DNA from: Canna indica | Taxonomy: Eukaryota > Streptophyta > Magnoliopsida > Zingiberales > Cannaceae | NCBI GenBank assembly: GCA_034359265.1 | Contig: CP136890.1 | Location: 87,073,501 to 87,137,500, forward strand | DNA: 64,000 bases | Reading direction: 5' to 3' | Part shown: positions 36,496-48,200 of the stretch, piece by piece | Numbering within the stretch: the first letter of the stretch is position 1 | Layout of the letters: the number at the start of each line of letters is the position of its first letter | Position numbers and translations under genes: made by a program | The notes under the pieces: generated by a model | Database searches by the model: none | What the model saw: the letters and a program-made list of their open reading frames with translations, nothing else | What the model was told of the DNA's origin: nothing

Positions 36496-36552
36496 GTTGA
36501 TATGGTGACACCAGTGTGCTTTCAGCTAACATATGAAGGGCTGCTAGATGAG
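36496..36552 (+). pseudogene. VPS33: Single VPS33 exon, captured
   Basis: A 57 bp exon flanked by TGCAG and GTCAGT reads VDMVTPVCFQLTYEGLLDE. This closely matches the conserved VDMVTPMCSQLTYEGLLDE block of plant VPS33, the Sec1/Munc18-type subunit of the HOPS/CORVET vacuolar tethering complexes. I could not find neighbouring VPS33 exons upstream or downstream. It lies 0.55 kb after the SUD1 piece, inside the same CACTA element, and must be a transposon-borne fragment. Confidence 0.75.
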
Positions 36553-36855
36553 GTCAGTATTGGAAGTGTACTCCTTGGAGTTGGAGAATAAAATCTAATG
36601 CTATTGGTCTCATCATTACTCAGTTTATTTCTGCAGATACCTTTAGACAATGACATTTGCCATGGTTCCTTCCTTCAGATCCAACATTAGACTTGAACAC
36701 CCAGTTGTAAGTGAATATGACACTATCAATTTTTAGTATATAATCAGACTATGTGGATTAATTGTTAACTAATACTTATCATGACTAAATTTATTTCCTT
36801 GTTTGAACTTATTTACAACAATTAAACAAAAATGACAGTGATATATAGTGTCTTG

Positions 36856-37062
36856 CAGGGGCCGAGCCAGCTTATTGTTAGAGGGGGCAATTGCCCCCCC
36901 CTGACATTGGTCTTTCCAATCAACCTATATAGTAATATATATTATATGTATTAGTATTTAATTATATTTGCCTCCTCTAAAAATATTTTTTATCATATAA
37001 TTACCTCTGTGATATGCAATTCTATATTTCGCCCCTTCTGAAATAATTTGGCTTCGTCCCTG
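36856..37062. mobile_element. hAT-type MITE (207 bp)
   Basis: The ends CAGGGGCCGAGCCA and, inverted, CAGGGACGAAGCCA are flanked by an exact 8 bp duplication, GTGTCTTG (36848-36855 and 37063-37070). It inserted into the CACTA interior after the gene fragments were in place or along with them. Confidence 0.9.
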
Positions 37063-37859
37063 GTGTCTTGCAAGCATCAACATATTGATATAGCACATGT
37101 TACTTCCATCTATCGGTTGACATCCATGTGGCCATACCCAACATAATTCTTTTATTTTGTAAGATTTGTTCTACAATTCTGATCCAGTTCATTTTACAAT
37201 CCACTGCTTTATCACAACCTTTGTTGCTTCTGGCATAGGTTGACTTCTCCATGAGGACTTGTTGATGAAGTTGCTGAGCCAACCTTCTCTAAGTTGTTGC
37301 TAAAGGTGCAAGTCAAAGACAAATTATCTTAGGCACTCTTGTGGAATTAATGCATCCAAGTTTGTTCTCGATTGAATTACATCTGTGCACTTAAACTTAA
37401 ACCTTGTAATAAAAAATTACTTCGATGAGTGAAAACTCTATTATTTGTAGTATCATTGAAAACTTTAGCATATACAATGTGAGGTTTTCTTTCACCTCAA
37501 ATGATAGTATCAACTTTGTTAGTATTATTGATCGCATTTGAACTAGTCCTTATTTATTTATAAATATATAAAATATAAATGTTTATAATATCATGTTTAT
37601 TTATATTCAAATATATATAAAAATATATAAATATATAAATATGGAGAATATAATATAAATATATTTATATATTAATATTTATTGATAAATATATACAGAA
37701 TATTTATTTAATATTCATTTACCTGTTTGTTTTATTAATATATATTAATAATATTAATTAATTTTCACTATAAGAATATTTATATATAATAAATATATTT
37801 AATATATCCTATGTATAATACAAATTATATATTATATATTTTAAATATATTATAATATG
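37063..37859. other. CACTA interior, AT-rich, no gene recognised
   Basis: The stretch 37080-37330 has ordinary composition and could be another captured piece, but I cannot identify it. From about 37540 to 37858 the sequence is dominated by ATAAATATATTTATATAT-type repeats. Confidence 0.4.
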
Positions 37860-38180
37860 AAACCGACACCCTTAAAGTGGGTGTCGGTTCCAATTTACGT
37901 GCGCCCTCTCGCAGAGGGCGCCAGTTTGACTAAAATCGACGCCCTCTACAGAGGGTGCCGGTTCCATTGGAATTCCATTTCGAAATTGGCGCCCTCTGAG
38001 GGGGCGCTTGTTAAACTCAAGCTGGCGCCTTCAAGAGCGTCGGTTGTTCTTATTCTTTCATTCCCATTTTTTACTTCTATATCAACGTATTCATAAGCGC
38101 CTAAAATTTTATTCCGACCCAAAATAAGAGCTAGTTTTTCAAAATAACAAGCGTCGGTTTCAATTAATTTTTTTGTAGTG
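37860..38180. repeat. CACTA right subterminal zone with GC-rich hairpins
   Basis: Successive short palindromes occur: AACCGACACCC with its inverse (perfect 11 bp stem, 37861-37889), GCGCCCTCT/AGAGGGCGC (37901-37921), CGCCCTCT/AGAGGG near 37950 and GCGCCCTC/GAGGGGGCGC near 37990. These stand out from the AT-rich surroundings and fit subterminal transposase-binding repeats. Confidence 0.75.
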
Positions 38181-38183
38181 TTC

Positions 38184-38377
38184 CGTGAAAGAATACTTGA
38201 GCTTTGTTGAGAATAAAATGAATATAAAATTTAGTTTCAAGGATGATTGGAATAAAGGCAAATAGATGCAGCAAATGGGTGCAAGAAGTCTATGGATATG
38301 ATTACATTTTTGTTGAAAGATTAAAAGCTTTCATTGCAAATTCATTATGGTTGTTCTCAAAAAATAGAAACAATATA
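38184..38377 (+). pseudogene. LINE fragment D: region between zf-RVT and RNase H
   Basis: Coding continues directly from the end of fragment C (STS then VKEYLSFVENKMN), running into AFIANSLWLFSKNRNNI, the LW..RN motif found before the RNase H domain of plant LINEs. Frameshifts are present. It ends at the ATA target site of the MITE at 38378. Confidence 0.7.
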
Positions 38378-38871
38378 GGGCACGTTTAGTATATTGTATA
38401 GTACTAGTCTATAATATAGAGCACGTTTGGTATATTATATAGTATTAGCCTGTTTAGTACTAGTCCATATTGACTAACCTGTATAGTATTAGCATGTATT
38501 GTACTTTTATTATATAGTATTTTGTACACACATGTACTAGCTTGTATAGTACTAGTCTGTATAGACTAGTCACTATTGACTAACTTGTATAATATAATAT
38601 AATATAATATAAAAATTTAATATATTTTATCATTAAAAATATTTTATAAATTAAAAATATTTTTTAATTTTTGCCCGGAGGTAAAATGAGTATCCAAAAT
38701 TTTGAAAGTTCTAATGCAGACTAATGAAGAGCTTTGAGAGTGTATTATTAATACAACTTATGACAGCTTATGATGTATTATTTTTAGTGCATGTATTAAT
38801 TAATATTCTTCCCAAATATTGTATAGTCCTAATATTATACATGATGCTTATACGAGATACCAAACGAGCCC
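38378..38871. mobile_element. Harbinger-type MITE (494 bp)
   Basis: The ends GGGCACGTTTAGTAT and, inverted, GGGCTCGTTTGGTAT are flanked by ATA on both sides (38375-38377 and 38872-38874). The interior repeats TATAGTACTAGTCTGTATA-like palindromes and is non-coding. It splits LINE fragments D and E. Confidence 0.85.
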
Positions 38872-38874
38872 ATA

Positions 38875-39432
38875 AAGTAGAATCAATCTTTACCAAAGCT
38901 TATATAGAAAGCCGGTGAGATGATATGTTTTATGGAATCAATGGTATTTTTATTCTGGTAATTAACAAGGCATGAAATATGGAATCAATCTTTACCAAAA
39001 TTTATAAAGAAAGCTGATGAGATGATATGTTTAGTAGCAATAAACCTTATTGATCCCACTATTACTGATTGCAAGAATTGTATATTTGTGGGTGCAGCAT
39101 GGAAGAGAGAGTATAAAGTCATGTGTGGATTTGTGAGACATTCTGATATGAAAGAGGTAATAAATGGAAGTTGTGTAGTATTTGCCCGCGGTTGATCCTT
39201 CATATGCAGGCGAAAGGCATACACGTATTTTTCAAATTGTGAAACAACTATAAAACTATTAAAGAAAGAATAGGATATTCTTTGGGAAATGACTGTTGTG
39301 GTGGAGAAATTATGGAATCTGGCAATGGAGATTGAGCTGGCTGATTGGCATTTCATAAGAAGTAATGAAGAAGCTGACAAGCTTGCCAAAGATGCTTTGG
39401 TAAAAGAAAGTTTTGATGACAATTTTAATATG
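38875..39432 (+). pseudogene. LINE fragment E: RNase H domain and 3' end
   Basis: Plus-strand frames include MVCGFVRHS-like sequence near 39120 and ELADWHFIRSNEEADKLAKD near 39335-39395, the C-terminal motif of the LINE RNase H domain (R.N..AD.LAK.AL). A stop at 39433-39435 (TAG after NFNM) ends it, and a short A run at 39541-39546 may mark the LINE 3' end. A block of about 55 bases (AATCAATCTTTACCAAA onward) is present twice, at about 38880 and 38979. Confidence 0.7.
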
Positions 39433-39795
39433 TAGTTTTTCTCGTGTAGATAAAGATGGAGTCATGTATGCATACTGTGATACTTCTATAAGATAGTAAT
39501 TTGATTTTTTAAAATGGTAATAATTATTTCCTTTTATATCAAAAAAGGGAAAAATTATTTGAATAGGCATTTGTAACCACCTTTAGTTATTTAAAAATTA
39601 GATTTGACAATAGATTGAATATTCATATTTTTATTACTAATCAAAATTTGATTACAGACTTTGGTACCCAAATTCAGCTCAAATAATTTTTTTCTCGTGC
39701 TTGAACATAATAAGAATTAATTAAATAGGAATTTGAACTCGCATATACTCGCGTAAATATATTAAATATTATGAATCAAGTATTTGCATAATTTT
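39433..39795. other. LINE 3' UTR and AT-rich spacer
   Basis: Non-coding. The LINE probably ends near 39546. The remainder is AT-rich with no feature I recognise. Confidence 0.4.
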
Positions 39796-41861
39796 TGCTT
39801 GGACGTGTTTGATTGTTCGAAACTTTAAATAGATAATGAATAGAATAATTATTTCTCATCTATTTCTATCACGTTGTTTGACCGGATTTTAAACACAAGA
39901 AATAGCTATTCCTATTCCTATCTATTATAAACACAAGAAATAACTATTCCTATTCCTATTCCTATTCCCATCTATTGTTGATGGATGGGAATAACTATTC
40001 ATTGTCTTAGTGGAAGGAATAACTATTCTTTGCTTATTCCTAATAATATTTTTTAATTTTATCCATTGTAATTAATCTTAATTACACAATGTATATTATA
40101 TTAGTTTTTTTATTATATTTTTAAATTATACCACAAATTATTTAACTGATTGAAAATTTATTTATTATATTTTCAAATTAATATTTTATTTTAAAAACTA
40201 TATATTTCACATTTTTATTATGTTATTATGAATTATTTAATATTATTTATAATTATTCTTATAATTTTATCTTTATTTTAATCATTTTTGAATAAATTAT
40301 AATATCATTAGAATGCAATATAATATGTGAATAAATTATAAATAAGGATAATCATTAAATATTGGAGGATATTATTATTATTATGTTTACGTTCCTTGTC
40401 TATTCTTTATCGTGATGAATTCAAAAAAATTTATTAGTGGGGGCAAACTAATTTTGATAGTCGACATCGACGAGTCTTCGTGTTTTGAAAACGTTGCAAA
40501 GTTAATTTCTAAGTATTCTTTTTTATATTGAGGTTGTGTTTTATTTTCGAAACTAGAATCATTATCTATTGATTTTCTTTTTAAATTTTTTTCCAAAAAT
40601 TCTTTCATAATTTTCTTAAAGAAAATGATGCTATCAATTAAATTTAATTATATATTTTTTCAATCAATTCAATTAGCAAGAAAACAAAAGGTAAATATTG
40701 ATATAATTAATAATGCTGAAAATTAAAAAATAACAACAAAATAAATTAATATTGAATGAAATAAAATTATCGATCTTACCGCTCGAAGAAAGTAACAATC
40801 AATAAAATAAAAATATCATACGATGTCAGTAGCTCGGCGGAGATTGAAGGCAATCCTACAAAGGTTGAACGCAGTGAGATATTTTCTTCTATTTTTCTGA
40901 AGTACTGTAACAAAAAAAAATTATAAGAAAATGAGAGATATTGAATCAGAAAGCTGGTGGAAAATATTCAAATGGTTTAAAACTAAAATTATACTCTTTT
41001 GAAATCCAATACAAAGCTTCAGTTTTGTTTTTTAACTCCAATATTGTAACATTGAAATCCAATAGAATTGTAAAATAAGAAAGAGAGTTGCTGACTCATC
41101 ACAAGATCAAGAAACTTACGAATGTGAAGGCCAAGGAGCTCCTACTGTGGCTGACGTAGTGACGTTGGACGAGATCTCGGCGTAGAACTGTGACTGGGCC
41201 AAGGAGCTTCAAGGAGCTCCTCCTGTGGCATACTCTAGATGCTGGACGGGTGTGAAGGCAGCGTGTTTGTGACTCGTGAGTGAGAAGCCGACAGCGGCAA
41301 CAAAGCTTGAGTGAAGGGGCTGCCTAGGACAACGAGCAGCCCCGGCAGGCGACAGCGGCAGCGAGTAGCCCCAGCGGTAGGAGGCGATAGGCGACAGCGA
41401 TGTGAAGTGTGAGGCAGCAGCAGCGAGTAGCCCCGGCAACGGCAGCGGTAGCAAGCAGCCCCGGCGGCAGGCAACGACAGGCGACATCGATGTGAAGTGT
41501 GAAGGTGCTGCCTGCGAGCAGCGATTTCTTGAGAAGACGAGCGAATTCAAGTGAAGGCGAGAGTAAAAGTTGAACAGATCACGCAAGTGTTGAACACGGC
41601 ACATTAAATGAAAAGATACGGTAAGATATCACAATTCACAACCGTTTGTTTATAAAAAAAAATTTCATGGCACTGCGTGACAGTGCAGTGGGGGCCATCC
41701 AATTTTTTTTTTTAAAAATAAAATCTCAGTGGGGGCCACAATTCTTTATGCTAACTAAATAAAAAAATAATTACTTCTGATCTATTCAATGCCAACTAAA
41801 TAAGAAATAGTTATTCTATTCTTTCTTGACTATTCTATTTCTTGTGAGCAATCAAATAGAC
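39796..41861 (-). mobile_element. Non-autonomous DNA transposon of about 2.1 kb, family uncertain
   Basis: The ends CGTGTTTGATTG (39796 onward) and, inverted, CTATTTGATTGCTC (to 41861) are similar, and both sides carry GGAATAACTATTC-type subterminal repeats. I could not find a matching target duplication. On the minus strand a 73-residue frame (40608-40387) begins MKEFLEKNLKRKSIDND, weakly like the start of ZMYM-type hAT transposases. A GC-rich repeat-bearing region at 41210-41600 could be its leader. A related left half recurs at 61676-62165. Confidence 0.5.
41209..41604. repeat. GC-rich imperfect tandem repeats
   Basis: Repeated phrases such as GCGAGTAGCCCC, GGCGACAGCGATGTGAAGTG and GGCAGCAGCAG recur three times at about 65-70 bp spacing. 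Open frames on the minus strand arise from the lack of stops in GC-rich repeats and have no recognised domain. Confidence 0.6.
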
Positions 41862-42050
41862 ATTAAAATTCAGCTTAAACCTGATTCGATGATTAAGGAC
41901 TAATCTAACTCCGTTTAACCAAGTTGAATAGTTTAGGGTACCCATTAAAATCCAACGTGAAGTCATTCATAATAGAATTCAAATGCCAATAATAATAATA
42001 ATAATAATAATAATTTTTTTGTGAAGGTACAAAAAGGAATACTTTTGATC

Positions 42051-42084
<34 letters not shown>

Positions 42085-42230
42085 AAAAATAAATCAAACG
42101 AGGGCCATCCATAACCAATAAGCCCACATTTTTCCGTTGCCGTAAAGCAACCGGAAACTAGGTCCAAGAAAACGGCGATAGGTAATAAACGGCGTCTGAT
42201 CCCCAAATAATTCCGAGCGTTCTCGGCTTC
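41862..42230. other. Promoter region of the ABC transporter gene, with microsatellites
   Basis: It contains a (TAA)n tract at about 41986-42014 and a (TA)n tract at about 42054-42080. After 42120 the sequence becomes less AT-rich and leads into the ATG at 42231. No clear TATA box was found apart from the TA repeat. Confidence 0.45.
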
Positions 42231-45200
42231 ATGGCCCCTGCCGCCGCGACTGCCGCTCCGTCTCTCCCCATCTCCTCCATTAACTGCCGGAGAAGACTGC
42301 ATTTCTGCTCCTCCATTTTCTCACCAAACACCAAGTCTCGTCCCCATAAACTTCCCTCTTCTCTTTCCCCTCTCTGCCTCCTGTCCCCGAATCGATGCCG
42401 CCTGCGACGCTCTCGCCCTATCAGGGCGGCCTCGCCATCCTCTTCCTCACTTCCTCTCGGAACAAATCTGGGGCGCGAGTATGGGGAGTTCGAGTTGAAA
42501 ACCAATGGCGACGTGGGGTTCCTTGATCGGTTGCAATCCAGTCTCGTGCTCCTTCGAAATGTCCTTCCTGGTGGGAGTTGGTGGAATCTCGATAAGGTGG
42601 ATGTAACGAAAGGTGAAGCTGGAGGACAGGATCGCCAGAATAAGGGATTGCCCGTTAGTGCTGCGCTGCGTCGCATGTGGGTACTCGTGGCTAATGATAG
42701 ATTGGTCATCTTCGTGGCTTTTACGTCCCTCTTCATCGCAGCGGTATGATGTGTTTAAATGATTACTGCAGCCTTCTTTAATAATACAACTATTTTAATG
42801 AAATATTTCATGGTAGCATATTTCAGTTTTTGGCAGCTAGTTTGGAACCAATTCTCGAAATAGAAGTATTTTAATTCCACAAGAAGTGAATGCCTTAGAA
42901 TTTGAACTCTAAATTTATGTTCGGAGAAATACTAAATTTCATTTTTGTTACTTCCAAATTATAAAAAGCAAGCTTGTGGCATTATCTTCGGATGCACTGG
43001 TATGTGTGGAAAGAAAGAACTAACAGAATCTTTCTACACCAGAGTGACAATTTACAATCTTCTTTTCTTTAACTATGAAATATGTAAGTGCATCTTTATC
43101 TCAATAAATTAGTGGGAGATGCCCTCTATTATTCCTAAGAAAGCTCTCCTTGGATTTATGTAGGTGGTTCTCTAACCATTTGGCTATGAGTATAGTAGTG
43201 TCTGGGACAAAATGGGCGGGATTTATAAATTGGAACCAGGCAGGATTCTCAATTCCATTTTTTTTCAAGAAATAGTGTTCTCATTCCAAACTTTTATTTC
43301 GGTCAGTTGAATTTTCAGTCAAATGCTTAAATATTTTTTGCGAAAATCTTTCCCAACAGTATGTTAGGTTGAATTTGTATGAGATTCCTATCTCTTGAGA
43401 TTTTCAGTCAATGCCCATTGACAGGTCTAATATTAGTAGAGGCATGCCATACTTGAGCAATTTTTTTTTATCAGGACAAGGTAGGTTAAGATTGATTAGT
43501 ATGGATCTTTTTAGTATTCTCTCTTACTTAACCAAGATTAGGAAATTAGGATTTCAAGGAGAGGAAGAAGAGACGATAAGAGAAGTGAGGGAGAATAAAT
43601 GACGTTGAGTTATTGTACAATATCCAAGGAATACTACTCCATTGTAAATAAATGTTATTGTGCTTATTTATGACATAGTTTTCTAGCACCTATAAATCAT
43701 TCCAACTACTTTTTGCTTATTCAGATGTATTTTGACCAACACATATTTAAACTCACTTCTTAATATTTTATCTTGTCTGCAAAAACTCCTCCATGCCAGG
43801 CAGTTCATATCTTAGTGCCTTTTCTAGGCAGTTGATTCCTTAGGTACAGTGAGTTGTGATCTATTGCATAGAGTGATGTTTGTTTCAAAAATGTCTAATA
43901 AAGGAAGATGACCTGCAGATTTGCTTGAATGTTCATTAGGAACCCAGCCCAAGTTATTATGCATATCTTTAGATGGGCCTGATTTATGTTTAGTGTGGTA
44001 AAGTTTTGTGAAAAATCTGCAACATAAAAGATGTAGGAAAACTAATAGTACATTAGTAGTTTGGTAGGAAAATGATCTATGTAGTTGAAGGTTTTTTGGT
44101 AAAGTGATGGTGAAAGTATGGTAGAAGATCAAAGGTCAAAACTTCAAATGACAAAAACAAAAATTGTTAAAACTGATAATTATTGTATAATTTTTTATTT
44201 CATATTTTATTATCATTTGATATAAAGAATTCTTAAAATATAAGTAATGTGATAATCTATTGAAAAAATGTATAGGTATAAAATGTAGTTTAGTTTCTTT
44301 AGTTCATTTTTTTGTTTTGGTTGAGAGGGGATGGACACGAATTACAGAAGAACGAAGAAAGGCTAAGTACACTAGGTAAGGGAGTCAATTAACACTATGA
44401 GGTTTTAGGATATAGTATGGATTTTTTACAGTTGCAAACTAAATTTGTTGTCTAATTATTCAAAAGTGCTTTTCTGAAAGCAAATGTCGTTTGCTGGCTT
44501 TTGATGGTTCTCAGTTTTTGTAGCCAACAAGTTCACTTTTGTGATTTTTTTTAAGACAGTCAACAACACAACCCACATCATTTTGTACTTAGTTATGTTC
44601 CTATTTATGAGATTTTTTAAAGTAATCTTTAATGATTGGTCATTGCAATTTGTTTATTCTTATTTGATGCAGCTATCAGAAATTTCAATCCCCCATTTCT
44701 TAACAGCATCTATTTTTTCTGCCCAAAGTCATGAAAGCATGATGTTCTATGGAAACGCAAGGCTACTAGTTCTGTTTTGTATCATCTCTGGCATATGCAG
44801 GTTAATTTCTTGTATGGTTTCTATCCTACCTACCTTGTCTAATATTTGGTCTTATTTTGTATTGCATTATCCAAAAAGCAAGTTTGAACTTGTTAAAGTC
44901 CCACATTGGTTAAAAGTATGGCCAAGAAATCCCTAATTTCTTAACAGAACTAAAGTGCTTATTTATGTCAACTTCATGGTTATGAGAATAATATGTTTGG
45001 ACTGCAATCATTTTAATTTTCCCAAAAGCTTTAGCATTTAGTAAGGGGGCCCGTCTATTCATTTATATTCTTAACTCCCCCCCCCTCTTGTGTGGATGGA
45101 TGATCATGATTCAACTGGCCCAAACCCACCATGTTGTACTGGCTTATGTAACTGGGGGTCTATATTTTAGTTATCAACAAGATTCAAATGCTAAAATTTT

Positions 45201-48200
45201 ATTGGATGCTCTAGCTTTCACTAAAAGTTAAGCTGTTAGGAAGACCCACCCAATCTATTGATTTATATTCATAACAATTCACATTCTAATACTATCATGA
45301 ATGAAATTGTTCATTTATAGTTGCTTGACAATACCGGTGGATGCATTAGTCGTCCACATTTCGCAATTTTCTATTATTACATCTCTGTTGAATTTTATTA
45401 AATTGGTAATTTGTTGACTTTTTGTAGTACCATTTTACACTTTACTTTCTTTATATCTGAAATCTTCTGAGATCCCGTTTGTAAGTTCCAATGTGATTAC
45501 TACTTTAACAATTAGCACTTAGAAATTAGGATATCATCTACATGAACTGTGCTATTCTGATTCTATCATGAATCACTTTTTTTTCTTTTCAATTTCTCAT
45601 ACATGTATATAAATTTAAATTTCTTATAACTGTTTTGCTTCATGCGGTCAGTAGAACCTATGTGTTGCCTAAACCAACCCCTGGGAAATCTGTTATATTT
45701 GCCCACTTGGGAGGCCTTCCCAATGTTGATTATTATAACATTTTGGGCATATGAAAGTTTTAAAACATTTTTGAGATTGTTCAGCTGACATAAGTTGTCC
45801 GCTACCTCTGATTGCTTTTGTTCTATTATTTTGATATTTTCATCATGTGCCTCCTATATGCAATCACATAATAGAAGGGCATAATCTTTGGTGGAACTAA
45901 TTCATCTTTTCATTCTCTGGTTGTCAACAAATCTACTGTGTAGAATAGTCGATCTTTGTCAGTGCTGAGTCATCTCTCACTAGGTTCTTGGATTGTTCAG
46001 CAGTTCACCATAATTATGCCTAGCACCACAAGTGCATGAGACTATTATATCTTCATTATTGGTCAAGGGGGTGGGGGTGTACTGTATCAGGTATTGATTG
46101 GACAGTAAGTGGTTTTGGAACACTCTACAATCTTCTATAGTCAGAAACCTCCCTTTTATTTTATTTTATGTTTTTATATGTAAAACAATTTTAGACATCA
46201 AAAGTTGACATTTTACATTGGTGAAGTAGTGGGATTGTTTTTTTCTTTTTTCTTTTTTCTTCATCTCCTTTTTTGGGGTAAATGAAATTGATGGTATATA
46301 CTACTTGACCGGTTCTGAGTCTGGTACCCAGGTATGGTATGGTAGTGAGCATATTTTAGTCACTTTTCCTTTTCAACTGTTAATATGTCTTTTCCATATT
46401 AGGAAACATGTTATCTTATTTTATTGCTCTTTGTATAATTTCTAGTTGACCTAGGAAAGCACTCCATACATCAAAGCCAAGTTATTGTTATCTTAAATGA
46501 AATAAAATTGAACTGATGTCATTTATGTCTCTGTCATGCTTGGTTCTGGCTCTGAAGGGGTTATTCCAGTCCTTAGTAGTGCCAACTGCCAAACAAGGTG
46601 GGGTTCTTATGGCTTGAAGTTTTCTGCATCATAAATTGCAGAGCCCAGAGAGACCTTGGCATATTGTGATCTAGGTTTTCGCATAAGGATCTTTTGTATT
46701 GTTGTTTACTTTCTGTAATCTTTGATCATAGTAAGCTATTTAGCCTTTAGTCATAGATGCGCAGCACAATTCTGACACCTTTATTGCTGATCTATTGTAC
46801 AGTGGTTTACGAGGGTGCTGTTTCGGCATTGCAAACATGATATTGGTAAAACTTGGTTGATTTATAATTGACCTTTATGAAAAAAATCACTTTTCAAACT
46901 CTTTATTGACATGTATTGGACAAATTCATATGATAGAGAATTTGATATTGTCTGCTTTTTTGCTCCATTTCCTAGGTTAGGCGTATGAGAGAAATGCTAT
47001 ATGATGCTCTACTTTTTCAGGTCAAATCTGCATCCAAGAGAAATTAATTAATTTCGCTCACTGATGGAAACGATGTCAATTTACTTTCTCTTTCACAAAG
47101 TTTCTCACCCTGAATCCAGTTATTATCATGTTGGTCTCAGGATGTATCGTTCTTGGACAATGAAACAGTTGGTGATTTAACTAGCAGACTTGGCTCAGAT
47201 TGTCAGCAAGTATCTCGTGTCATCGGGAATGACCTTAATCTGATATCACGCAATGTGCTCCAGGTATTACATGGCACTTTTCACCTTTACTACAATCTAT
47301 CACTCTGGAATTGATATGCCATAAACTTGTTACTTTTTTGCAGGCAATAGGTGCACTGATATACTTGTTTATCTTATCTTGGCGTCTTACATTATCTACA
47401 TTGCTGATCTGCTCTGGCTTGTCAGCAATTATGCTCTTCTACGGACAGTATGGTTCTAGACTTCTAGTTAGTGTACATGTCTTTATTTTCGTGCTGTGAT
47501 CTTGTGGATTTTCATCTCCACAATACGAGCTCTTCTGGATCTTACCGTAGAAGCTCTTCTGGTCATCACTATTAGTAGGATACCATACTAATAACAATAC
47601 GAGCTTTGTGCATCGCAGATGGGAGGATTAGGCTCCTAAAGACCGAGAGGGCGTTTGGTATGAGGTAATCTAAATGGATTACTGGTAATCTTAATTAAAA
47701 TTACCTGGGCCCCATCAGATTACGCGTTTGGTTGAAACAGATTACAGGTAATCTGGATGCCCATGGTAATCTACATTATCACTTAAGTGGTAATCCACAT
47801 TACCAAGGGAGGGGGTGGCTATGTGGATTATCTATAAAGTGGTAATGTTATTTTTTATTTTTTGACAAAAATATCCCCAACTAAAATACCCTCTATTGAC
47901 ATAGAAAAAAATCCTCGCCTCATCTCATAGTAAATTGGTAATCCATATTTTTTTTTTAATTTTTTTTTTTTTTTTTTTAAAGTTTATTTTTTTTTTTTAA
48001 TTTGAGAGTATTTTAGTTAAAGATATAAGTTTCCTAGTCATCTTTTTTTATACCAAATAAGGTAATGCGGATTACTAGCGAGATTACCCGTACATACTAA
48101 ACATGGTAATGTAACATTACCGGTAATTTTAAAAGTGGTAATCTATTTGAGTGGTAATTTAGATTCCCAGTAATGTTAAGTGGTAATGTACCAAACGCCC

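Noticed and set aside
36640..36720. Possible further captured exon after the VPS33 exon
   Set aside because: A short frame with splice-like edges exists, but I could not match it to VPS33, SUD1 or another known protein.
37766..38180. A short CACTA MITE from CACTATAAGAA at 37766 to the right end at 38180
   Set aside because: The flanks TTT and TTC do not match well. The CACTGCAGCAAA end at 30140 has an exact TTC match and LINE coding resumes across it, so 30140-38180 is the better element.
41209..41604. 131-codon minus-strand frame rich in Ser, Ala and Leu
   Set aside because: It follows GC-rich tandem repeats; no family resemblance.
42158..42736. 192-codon minus-strand frame
   Set aside because: Antisense to the GC-rich transit-peptide exon of the ABC transporter; low-complexity, no domain.
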